From DAISWL01 sp036826375 (GTDB lineage Bacteria > Patescibacteriota > Saccharimonadia > Saccharimonadales > HK-STAS-PATE-42): 64,000 nucleotides of DNA. The stretch is taken from contig DAISWL010000002.1 in NCBI GenBank assembly GCA_036826375.1, forward strand, positions 117,478 through 181,477, written 5' to 3'. The notes under the pieces were generated by a model, which worked only from the letters and a program-made list of their open reading frames with translations, ran no database searches and was not told the DNA's origin. Numbering within the stretch: the stretch's first letter is position 1; every line of letters starts with the position of its first letter. The position numbers and the translations under genes are program-made. Below are positions 43,228-51,378 of this stretch, one piece after another.

Positions 43228-46200
43228 TTATTTATTCATACTTTTGTCAAATTGATCAATTGCAGCGCTGATTACTTGGTTAATCTCTGCTAAAGTTAAA
43301 GTTCGTTCGGTACTGCTAAATTCTATTGAAAAAGTAATTTTTTTTGTTGAAGATTTCGCATCCGCCTGATAAATCGATACCGGCTTTAGGCTAAATTTAA
43401 GATCATATTCGGATATAATTTTTTCAAGCTTATGTTGCACTGTACTCAAAATTGAACGGGCTGGAACCTCTAAGGTGATATCTTGATGCACACTCGGAAA
43501 CTTTGAAAGAGGTTGGTAGGCTGCATCTGTATTGAATAAATCTGCTAGCCCGTGGAGGTCAATCTCGAAACCAGCACTTGCTGCAGGCAACTTAAGTTTA
43601 AGCGCAGTTGATGAATTAATTGTACCGATGATCCCCGAAGGTTTTTCATCTATAAAAATAGTTGCGCTGTTAATGTGGCTGAACGGAGCTGTCACCGGAA
43701 TTTTATCTCCAAAAAATTCGGCATCTGTTCTAACTAAACTGAACTTAATGTTGAGGTGTGCTAGCAACTGTTTCAAATAGAGCCCAGCCTGGTGATAAGC
43801 ATCTTCGGCTGAACCATTTTTGTTGGCAACCACTAAACTTAAGCGGGCGAATTCCGCTGGAACTTGATCATCATGGGCATCTAGATGCCCCCGAACGTGG
43901 ACCTTACCAATTTCAAACAGGCAGAATTGATCGAATCCATCTTTAATATTTTTATGGATTTGGTTGAGTAACGACGGCGTTAAACTTAAGCGATAATATT
44001 GTAAATCTGGGCTGAGGGCATTGCGGATTTTGAACGCCAACTCTTCATTTTGATTAGCGGCATCAAGTAACTTGCCATGCACAAAACTATAATTAAGAGT
44101 TTCGTTGGCTCCAAGCTTGGCTAGATAACTTCTGATTTCCCGCTTAAGCTTAATGTTTTGATTAGTGTAAGCCGGTTCAATTTGCCTAACCTGCAACTGA
44201 GATGGAATTTGGTTAAAGCCGTGGATTCGGCCCACCTCTTCAATAATATCTTCTTCAATTTCAAGATCAGTTCTCCAGAATGGAATTGTGACTTCTAGCT
44301 GATCTTCTGAGATTATTTGGTTAAGTACGACTCTATTCCTATTTAAGTTGCTGCCGAAATGCTCAAGGCCATCATATTTAACCAGGCTACCATTAAGCAT
44401 TTTAACGTTATATTCTCCATCGCTAAAAGGCACGAAATCATCGTCCGTTGAGTGTATTTGCACGAATGTATTAGATTGCTTACTTATTTTATTATAATTA
44501 AGTTTAGTTTGATAGAAACTATTAAGTTTATCTTCTTCATTTCTAGGCTTGTCACTATTAGCGGCAACAAGAATGACTCTGTCTACAATCTGATCATACT
44601 GATTTAAATAATGTAACACCGCTAAGCCACCCTTAGAATGCCCCACTATAACCGTATCCTGATCGGGTTTAAGTTTAGATATAACTTCAACCCACTCGGA
44701 GAGGATTGGGTCGTTAAAGCTTGGCATATCTGGACAAATAAATTCTATACCCTTACTGTATAATTGCTCTCCTAGCCATGGATACCAGTAGCTTTGAGAA
44801 TTCTTGTCTTGGCCGTGAATCAGAATAACTCTTTTAGCTTGTTTTCTATTAGCTTGAATTTCCACCCGCTCTAAAATCTCTTGAACTTCTTCAATTTTAA
44901 AGTTAGAACCAAGCACATTGTTTAGATTTTCTAAGCTTAAATGTAGAGTTTTGGCGGATTGGGATTTGACACCCTCACTTAAACTTAAGCCAATTTTTCC
45001 GTGAGCTAGGCTTTTATATTCATCGGCAGTTTTGGCGGCGATGGCATCTATTTGAGCCGTTGGTTGACCCTTGGTGTAGCGAGTTACGGCATCGGTGAAT
45101 AGACCGTGGCGCATACTGGTTCGGCGCACCGCGTACATATCGAAAGTGGCGGTTTCTAGCAAAATATTTTTAGTATTCTCATCAACTTCAGTTTCTTTGC
45201 CGCCCATTACTCCAGCAAGTGCAATCGCTTTATTTGGAGTAGCAATCACTACATCGGCAGAATTAAGCTTAATAGTTTTTCCGTTTAAAAGAGCTAGCTC
45301 TTCGCCCTCTTCGGCCTGGCGAACAATAATTTCCACCTCATTATTGCCACCCTCTCCATCTGGAGAGGGGCTGGGGGTGAGGTTTGATCCGCAAAGCTTT
45401 TTAAGCTTATCTAAATCGAAAGCGTGTTGAGGCTGAGCAGTTAAAATCATCATGTAGTTAGTAATATCTACCAGATTATTAATTGGCGTCATGCCTAAAT
45501 TACGAAAAGTTGTTTGCATCCAACTTGGGGAATCCGCGACTTGAACATCTTCAATAATTGTAGCTCGATATTTGGTGCAAGCTTTAGAATTGACGGTAAC
45601 CTTAAGCTTAGTATCTCTATTTTCTGACGGGGATCCTGAATCAAGTTCAGGATGACTATTTTTGAGGTACCAATTTGGGGATTTAAACTTCAAGCCTTGA
45701 ATTGCAGCAATCTCTCTGGCAATTCCAAGATGTCCAAAACAATCTGGGCGATGGGTGAACATTTTGTTTTCAAAATCAGCAATAACATCATTAAGCTCTA
45801 AAACTTGAGAGAGAAGATCGCCGGGTTTAATAGCCTCACCCTGGCTGGATCGAAGATCCAACCTGTCCCTCTCCTGAAGAGAGAGGGATTTAATTGTAAC
45901 CTTAATTTGGGACAAAACGTCATTCAAATTTTGTTCAATCTGCTGATTAGTGAAGCGTAAAATTGTGGACCCATTGGCCTCTAGATCTTCAGTTCTAACC
46001 TCATCGAGAGCTTGCTGGTCTGCAGAATTATGATAGCCACCATCAACTTCGATAATTAAGTTTAACTCAACCGCAAAAAAATCGGCGATATAATAACCAA
46101 TTGCATGCTGTCTTCTGAACTTAACTCCTAATTTAGAAGCTCTGAGATGTTGCCACAGCGCCTCTTCAGCTTTAGTTGATTGCTTTCTATTTTCTCTGGA

Positions 46201-46812
46201 ACGATTTTTAAGCTCTCCCCACATACCAGGTTCTGATGAACTCAGAACGCTAGCCCCCTCTCCATTCAGGAGAGGGGCAGATTGGCGGAAGCCAGTCGGG
46301 GTGAGGCTTAACCCTAAATACTCTCTAACATCCAAAATTCCACTATGATCATCGCCAAGGCCTAGCTCTTTTGCGCTAGCCAACATACCGTTAGAGGTTT
46401 GACCCCTAAGCTTAATGGTGGCGAGTTTGAAGGGTTCGGAATCTTTAGCGGTAGAAGGCACAATTGCACCAGGGGATATCCACGCCACAAACATGCCGGG
46501 CTTAACGTTTGGAGCTCCACACACAACTTGAACGAGGCCGTTTTGATCACGAGCTAAACCGAGAGCTGCTTCGCCATCATCAATTTTTACAATTTTGAGT
46601 TTATCGGCATCCGGGTGGGGATGCACCTCTTTCACTTCGGCCACAAAGATGCCCTCAAAAGCAGTTCCCAAATGTTCGATGCCTTCCAGCGCCCCAATTT
46701 GGGAATTGAGCTTTTCGGTTAGTTCTTCCGGGCTTAAGCTTAACAAACCATTAAGCTCTGGCCCGCCATACTTTTTGGAGTAGTAATTTCCTAAATTAAA
46801 AGAATACTTCAT
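43228..46812 (-). CDS. pheT: Phenylalanyl-tRNA synthetase beta subunit with two embedded extra domains
   Basis: Beta subunit of the alpha2-beta2 PheRS, supplying tRNA binding and editing. The usual parts are present in order: EMAP-like tRNA-binding domain (about 40-160), B3/B4 editing region, B5 (VTIPFWRTDLEIEEDIIEEVGRIHG, about 841-865) and a C-terminal ferredoxin-fold anticodon-binding domain (about 1100-1194). At 1194 residues it is some 400 longer than normal. The excess is a DUF559 nuclease domain, an alpha/beta-hydrolase domain and several short palindromic inserts, all in frame. pheS is not in the window. The start is in resident DNA with a TTAAGCTTAA just upstream. Confidence 0.95.
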   Translation of the reverse strand: MKYSFNLGNYYSKKYGGPELNGLLSLSPEELTEKLNSQIGALEGIEHLGTAFEGIFVAEVKEVHPHPDADKLKIVKIDDGEAALGLARDQNGLVQVVCGAPNVKPGMFVAWISPGAIVPSTAKDSEPFKLATIKLRGQTSNGMLASAKELGLGDDHSGILDVREYLGLSLTPTGFRQSAPLLNGEGASVLSSSEPGMWGELKNRSRENRKQSTKAEEALWQHLRASKLGVKFRRQHAIGYYIADFFAVELNLIIEVDGGYHNSADQQALDEVRTEDLEANGSTILRFTNQQIEQNLNDVLSQIKVTIKSLSLQERDRLDLRSSQGEAIKPGDLLSQVLELNDVIADFENKMFTHRPDCFGHLGIAREIAAIQGLKFKSPNWYLKNSHPELDSGSPSENRDTKLKVTVNSKACTKYRATIIEDVQVADSPSWMQTTFRNLGMTPINNLVDITNYMMILTAQPQHAFDLDKLKKLCGSNLTPSPSPDGEGGNNEVEIIVRQAEEGEELALLNGKTIKLNSADVVIATPNKAIALAGVMGGKETEVDENTKNILLETATFDMYAVRRTSMRHGLFTDAVTRYTKGQPTAQIDAIAAKTADEYKSLAHGKIGLSLSEGVKSQSAKTLHLSLENLNNVLGSNFKIEEVQEILERVEIQANRKQAKRVILIHGQDKNSQSYWYPWLGEQLYSKGIEFICPDMPSFNDPILSEWVEVISKLKPDQDTVIVGHSKGGLAVLHYLNQYDQIVDRVILVAANSDKPRNEEDKLNSFYQTKLNYNKISKQSNTFVQIHSTDDDFVPFSDGEYNVKMLNGSLVKYDGLEHFGSNLNRNRVVLNQIISEDQLEVTIPFWRTDLEIEEDIIEEVGRIHGFNQIPSQLQVRQIEPAYTNQNIKLKREIRSYLAKLGANETLNYSFVHGKLLDAANQNEELAFKIRNALSPDLQYYRLSLTPSLLNQIHKNIKDGFDQFCLFEIGKVHVRGHLDAHDDQVPAEFARLSLVVANKNGSAEDAYHQAGLYLKQLLAHLNIKFSLVRTDAEFFGDKIPVTAPFSHINSATIFIDEKPSGIIGTINSSTALKLKLPAASAGFEIDLHGLADLFNTDAAYQPLSKFPSVHQDITLEVPARSILSTVQHKLEKIISEYDLKFSLKPVSIYQADAKSSTKKITFSIEFSSTERTLTLAEINQVISAAIDQFDKSMNK
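44311..44853 (-). other. RBBP9/YdeN-like alpha/beta-hydrolase domain inside pheT
   Basis: Residues about 654-834 of PheT have no counterpart in ordinary PheT. They read as a small serine hydrolase: KRVILIHGQDKNS at the start, nucleophile elbow GHSKGG (Ser about 726), acid DDDFVPFSDG and histidine GLEHFGSN. The triad is intact. The insert lies between the VEIQ end of one domain and the B5 strand LEVTIPFWRTD. It contains resident palindromes, so the insertion is old. Confidence 0.85.
45838..46317 (-). other. DUF559 nuclease domain flanked by palindromic repeats inside pheT
   Basis: Residues about 166-325 are inserted between REYLG and EAIKPGD. The core (about 213-306) matches DUF559/Vsr-like proteins: EEALWQHLRASKLG, KFRRQHAIGYYIADF, IIEVDGGYH and LRFTNQQIEQN, with catalytic-type acids kept. 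Flanks are CCCCTCTCC...GGAGAGGGG (46257-46280 region) and CCCTCTCCTGAAGAGAGAGGG (about 45,868), read in frame. Confidence 0.88.
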
Positions 46813-46965
46813 TAAGCTTAATTATAGCGCAGAAAGGCATAACTTTAAATTCAAAGCTTAATTAAATATGCAGCTACTATAACTAAGATTGATGCTAGCA
46901 CTTTTAAGACTAGATGAGATTCAATAACAAATCCTTCTAATTGAACTTTATGCTAAAATAACAAT

Positions 46966-48357
46966 ATGAAAATTATATCTACAAGCCCTGCAAATAACTA
47001 TAAAACCATTGGTGAAGTTGATGTATCAACTAGGGAAGAGGTAGAGGCAAGAGTTCAGGCTGCTCAAAATGCAAAGACCGCATGGAAAGAGCTGGGTGTT
47101 GTCGCTCGCATCAAACTATTAGAGCCGATACGAGACGAATTTGCCAAACGAACAGAAGAAATCGCTGAGTTAATTAGCCGAGAGATGGGCAAACCCATCA
47201 CAGAAAGCAGATCCGAGGTTGATCGTTATACAAACGGTGAATTAGCATGGTTCCTGGAGAATGGAGAAACTGCGCTTGCTGATGAGTCGACACTGGTTGA
47301 TGATGAATCTGATCACTATATTAGATACGAACCGTATGGTGTAGTCGCAGCGATTGCACCCTGGAATTTCCCGTTCGGCATGGCCATTTGGGGGATTTTC
47401 CCGAATTTAATTGCTGGCAACACAGTGGTATTTAAAGCTTCCGAAGAATGTCCACTGACAGGTAAATTAATCGAGGATATAATTAAAAATCATAATCTTC
47501 CCGAAGGTGTTTTTAGTGAAGTTTATGGTGCTGGCGATGTCGGCAAACAACTTGTGGAAGGCGATATTGATCTTATTTGGTTCACCGGCAGCACCAAAAC
47601 TGGTAAGTCATTGTATAAAACAGCTGCTGATAAATTCATCAAAGTTGTACTTGAAATGGGTGGATCGAACCCTTGTGTAGTATTCGACGATGTTGATGTT
47701 TCTGAAATAGCCCCTGTTATATTCAGTGGACGTTTCCAAAACTGTGGTCAGGTCTGTTCATCCCTGAAAAGATTGATCGTTCATGAATCAGTTGCGGATG
47801 ATCTGATAAAAGAATTAACGAAACTACTCGAGACAAAGACTATTGGGGACCCTCTCAGAGAAGACACTGATTTTAGCAGCCTCGTTGCGAAGCGTCAACA
47901 AATTCTTATCCAGGAACAACTTGATGATGCGTTGGGCAAGGGAGCAACCATCGCGGCTCAAAAAGATATTCCAAAGGACTTGGAGGGTGCATTTTTTGCA
48001 CCAGCTCTTCTGACAAACGTCAGTAAAGATATGCGCGTTTGGAGGGAAGAAGTATTCGGGCCGATTTTCCCTGCTGTAACTTTCAGAACCGAAGAAGAAG
48101 CTGTCCAATTAGCAAATGACACTCCGTACGGCCTAGGTGCTCGTGTTATATCCGGAGATAAGCATCGAGCTATGCGGGTGGCCTCAAAAATAGATGCCGG
48201 TTCAATTAGTATAAACCTCGAGGCTCGATTTGCTCCGCAAGATCCTTTTGGTGGGTTTAAAAATTCAGGCATGGGTCGTGAGCGGGGCATTCACGGTCTT
48301 CGTGAGTTGTGCCAGATAAAAGTTATTCACAGTAGGCAAGATTCAATAACTGTATAG
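46966..48357 (+). CDS. NAD(P)-dependent aldehyde dehydrogenase (succinate-semialdehyde type)
   Basis: Oxidises an aldehyde to the acid with NAD(P). 463 residues. Visible are the cofactor region PWNFPFGMAIWGIFPNL, the FTGSTKTGK turn, catalytic Glu in LEMGGSNPCVV, and the nucleophile Cys in FQNCGQVCSSLKR. Closest to GabD/Sad-like semialdehyde dehydrogenases; the true substrate is unknown. The gene contains no copy of the dispersed palindrome, and its base use differs from neighbours, hinting at later acquisition. Confidence 0.92.
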   Translation: MKIISTSPANNYKTIGEVDVSTREEVEARVQAAQNAKTAWKELGVVARIKLLEPIRDEFAKRTEEIAELISREMGKPITESRSEVDRYTNGELAWFLENGETALADESTLVDDESDHYIRYEPYGVVAAIAPWNFPFGMAIWGIFPNLIAGNTVVFKASEECPLTGKLIEDIIKNHNLPEGVFSEVYGAGDVGKQLVEGDIDLIWFTGSTKTGKSLYKTAADKFIKVVLEMGGSNPCVVFDDVDVSEIAPVIFSGRFQNCGQVCSSLKRLIVHESVADDLIKELTKLLETKTIGDPLREDTDFSSLVAKRQQILIQEQLDDALGKGATIAAQKDIPKDLEGAFFAPALLTNVSKDMRVWREEVFGPIFPAVTFRTEEEAVQLANDTPYGLGARVISGDKHRAMRVASKIDAGSISINLEARFAPQDPFGGFKNSGMGRERGIHGLRELCQIKVIHSRQDSITV

Positions 48358-48409
48358 AAATTCTGTCTATGTTAGCTATTTTAGAGCCCACCCCACTAGT
48401 CAGCGCTTC

Positions 48410-49726
48410 CTAAAACCCAAACTCCTCGCTAATAATATCTTTAGATTTAAGTTTAAGGCTTTTTAGTTGTTTTTTAATGGCCTTCATCATTGGCGGTGGC
48501 CCGCAGAGATAAACCGATCTGGAATCTACATCTGGGCAAAAATCCTTAAGCTTAGATTGATCGCAGAACCCATCCCCTTCTTGGCTAGCGTAAAACTTAA
48601 TATCGTCAGCAGGGAAAAGATCCTCAAGCTCGGAGCGGAAAATGAAATCTGATTTAGTTTTCGCAAAGTACATAAGCTTAATATTTTCAGAGCTTTTTAG
48701 CATCTTTTTGCTAATTGCGAGAATTGGAGTGATGCCCACTCCCCCGGCAATCATCAAAACTTTTTTATGTCTGGCTGAATCGGATGTAAACTTACCGTAA
48801 GCTCCATCTATAATAACTTTGGTGCCAACTTTGAGTTGAGATTTAAGCTTAGCTGTGTAGGGCCCGCTGTTTTTAACTGTAACTCTGAGCGAGCTTCTTG
48901 ATACATCTGAAAAGCTGAATGGATGCATCTCGTGCCACAAGCCCTTCTGTAAGAATATGAATTTAGCAAACTGACCCGGCTTAATATTAAGCTTTTGAGG
49001 ATACTTAAACTTAAGGATGAAACTGAAAGTATCGTGATTGTTAGGGAGGATTGATTCTACCTCAAACTTGAATTTATTAAAATTGAGATATGGCCTTAAA
49101 AATCTGTAATAAAAAACTAAGGAAAGACTTAATAAGAAGATGGCGACCCAATAAATTTTAGTTACCGGATTTTGCAATGTTGGGCCAATCTCTATCTGAT
49201 GGCCGATGGCTAAAATAATCACACCGTAGGTTAAGAGATGAGTTAAATACCAGTAGCGATATTGCATCGCCTTAAGCTTAAGTATGGCGGATGTGAAAAT
49301 CACGGCTATCAATAACCAGAAGGCAATGAAGGCTTTGATCAAATCATCCCAAGTTAAAATTGCATTCTGATAAGATGCTAAAGTTTCGCTGATATTTCCA
49401 TAATATAGCGATCCGATAAACCCGCCAAGGTGAGTTATAACCAAACTGAAACTTAATATCCCAAACCACTTGTGAGCCTTGATAAGTTTATTAAGCCCAA
49501 AACAGTTCTCTAAGAAATTGGTTCTAGAAATTAAGATTAACTGAGTTAGCATACTAAACATAGCGAGTAGACCAGCTAATCTGCTAATCATTAAACTTAA
49601 GCTTTGAGGTGAGCTAAGGCTTAGCAATTTATCGCCGCCAGCGTTAAACCAGCTGATTATCACTACGCTTAGGTTTAATAGAAATACTAGATAGACTACG
49701 GCCTTATGGGATCGTTGAGATTTCAT
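48410..49726 (-). CDS. Ferric-reductase-like transmembrane flavoprotein
   Basis: 438 residues. The N-terminal half has about six membrane helices with His pairs (AHKWFGILSFSLVITHLGG, YLTHLLTYGVIILAIGHQ) for heme. The C-terminal half is a ferredoxin-NADP-reductase module: FAD-binding HPFSFSDVSR, pyridine-nucleotide GGVGITPILAISKKM and C-terminal VYLCGPPPMMKAIKK. It could move electrons across the membrane to iron or another acceptor. It sits 16 bp after nusA on the same strand and may be co-transcribed. Confidence 0.9.
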   Translation of the reverse strand: MKSQRSHKAVVYLVFLLNLSVVIISWFNAGGDKLLSLSSPQSLSLMISRLAGLLAMFSMLTQLILISRTNFLENCFGLNKLIKAHKWFGILSFSLVITHLGGFIGSLYYGNISETLASYQNAILTWDDLIKAFIAFWLLIAVIFTSAILKLKAMQYRYWYLTHLLTYGVIILAIGHQIEIGPTLQNPVTKIYWVAIFLLSLSLVFYYRFLRPYLNFNKFKFEVESILPNNHDTFSFILKFKYPQKLNIKPGQFAKFIFLQKGLWHEMHPFSFSDVSRSSLRVTVKNSGPYTAKLKSQLKVGTKVIIDGAYGKFTSDSARHKKVLMIAGGVGITPILAISKKMLKSSENIKLMYFAKTKSDFIFRSELEDLFPADDIKFYASQEGDGFCDQSKLKDFCPDVDSRSVYLCGPPPMMKAIKKQLKSLKLKSKDIISEEFGF

Positions 49727-49742
49727 TTTTTTTAAAAGCTAC

Positions 49743-50909
49743 TTAAGAACCATTCTCTTCAATAGCACTTAGTAAACTATCCTCAGCATTTTTACGTTTT
49801 GGCGCTGATGTGGGTTTAGGTTCGATAGGAGTTTCAGTATCTGTAGTCGGATTCCCGCCAGATTCAATATCTATTTCGTAACCAGTTAGTTCTGATGCTA
49901 AACGTACATTCTGACCCGCCCTACCAATAGCTACCGAAAGTTGATCTTCGGGCACAACAACCTTCGCACGTTTAGTACCGTCTTGATCGGTGCTAAGCTT
50001 AACAGTAGTAACCCTAGTGGGGCTCAGGGCATTGATCATATAGGTTTCTTCATCTTCATCGTATGGGATGATATCAACCTTTTCTTGATCGCCAATCTCG
50101 TTGGTTACAGCTTGAACTCTAACCCCGTGGCTACCGACGAAAGTTCCTACCGGATCAACCCCTGGAACGTTAGATTTAACTGCGATTTTAGATCTTGCAC
50201 CAGCGCTTCTTGCTACCTTTACTATTTCAACTGCACCATTTTCCATCTCGGGTACTTCTTGGGCGAAAAGATATTTGATGAACTCTGGATTGGATCTTGA
50301 AAGAACGATTTGAGGACCTCTTGGTCCTTCTTTTTCTACATCTTTTAGCAAAACTTTAATTCTAGAACCAATTGAGTAAAACTCTCCTCTGATTTGCTCG
50401 GAGGCAGGAAGAATACCAACGGCCTTGCCTAAATCAACCTTGACCATCCTTGGTTCTACTCTTTGAACGCTACCAGTAAGAACTTCGCCTACTCTACCTT
50501 CGTATTCATTAGCAATAATTTCTCTTTCTAGTTCTCTCAATTTATGGAGAATAACCTGCTTAGCGGTTTGAGCAGCTACCCTGCCGAAATCGCCAGGTAT
50601 TTCTACATTAATGTGGATTATATCCCCGATTTTAGCTTTTTTATCGTATTCTTTTGCTTCATCTAAGCTTAATTGTGTAGCAAGATCTTCAACCTCATCG
50701 GTAACTTCTTTGTTGATCCAGATCTTTAATCCCCCATCGTTTAAACTTAAGCTAGCGTGAGCATCGTTTCCTTTCTGACCGTAATCTCTACGCCAAGCGG
50801 CGGCCATGGCTTGCTCTACAATTTGATGGATCTGCTCTTCGCTCAAGTTTTTCTCTTGAGCCAAAATTTTTACGGCTGCTACTAATTCTTTTACCTGTTC
50901 TGGTTGCAT
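49743..50909 (-). CDS. nusA: Transcription elongation/termination factor NusA
   Basis: 388 residues: N-terminal polymerase-binding domain (1-125), S1 domain (about 135-200; EGRVGEVLTGSVQRVEP), KH1 and KH2 (GTFVGSHGVRVQAVTNEI and VAIGRAGQNVRLASELTG). The acidic C-terminal repeats of proteobacterial NusA are absent, as is usual outside that group; a Pro/Lys-rich tail follows. The start is supported by AAGGAG. A terminator lies upstream. Confidence 0.96.
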   Translation of the reverse strand: MQPEQVKELVAAVKILAQEKNLSEEQIHQIVEQAMAAAWRRDYGQKGNDAHASLSLNDGGLKIWINKEVTDEVEDLATQLSLDEAKEYDKKAKIGDIIHINVEIPGDFGRVAAQTAKQVILHKLRELEREIIANEYEGRVGEVLTGSVQRVEPRMVKVDLGKAVGILPASEQIRGEFYSIGSRIKVLLKDVEKEGPRGPQIVLSRSNPEFIKYLFAQEVPEMENGAVEIVKVARSAGARSKIAVKSNVPGVDPVGTFVGSHGVRVQAVTNEIGDQEKVDIIPYDEDEETYMINALSPTRVTTVKLSTDQDGTKRAKVVVPEDQLSVAIGRAGQNVRLASELTGYEIDIESGGNPTTDTETPIEPKPTSAPKRKNAEDSLLSAIEENGS

Positions 50910-50970
50910 TTTTTCTCCTTGAATTTTTAAGTTTAAATGATTGTTCTGCGGAAAATTATCCTTAATTATT

Positions 50971-50995
50971 AAAAAACCCGACCTTGGTGGCCGGC
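50971..50995 (-). terminator. Intrinsic terminator between the small membrane gene and nusA
   Basis: On the minus strand CCGGCC, a short loop and GGTCGG, with one G-U pair, are followed by GTTTTTT. It ends the transcript coming from the AarF-like and small membrane genes before nusA. Confidence 0.8.
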
Positions 50996-51157
50996 TTCTA
51001 AATTAGATTTTAACACAGACCACTAGGTTATTTCAATAAAATTAACAAACTAACTCATGGGAGTCGTACGCCTTAACCGGTATTATAAAAAAATGTAATA
51101 GATCTCGGTAGTGAGAAACTGGGCGTGGGATTCTCTCGTAAGTTGAGTTAATGCTAA

Positions 51158-51352
51158 TTAAATTTCTTTTTTACCGCGAAAACCTAAAATAGCTAAAACC
51201 GAACTGGCAATTAAGTTCACAATCACCACGTTAATTATTGGTAGATCTTGATGAATCAAATACATAATTGCGCTACCTAGCCAAATAGTAGCAATTATAC
51301 CTGCAGTATATGGGTATTTCACAAATAATATTAAATCTTTCATTCCTGCCAT
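51158..51352 (-). CDS. Small two-helix membrane protein
   Basis: 64 residues, with hydrophobic segments at about 15-32 and 38-57 and a basic end (FRGKKEI). Good AAGGAG before the ATG. Not recognised. It follows the AarF-like kinase by 26 bp and is probably co-transcribed with it. Confidence 0.7.
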   Translation of the reverse strand: MAGMKDLILFVKYPYTAGIIATIWLGSAIMYLIHQDLPIINVVIVNLIASSVLAILGFRGKKEI

Positions 51353-51378
51353 TTTAAACTCCTTTATTCTTAAATTAA

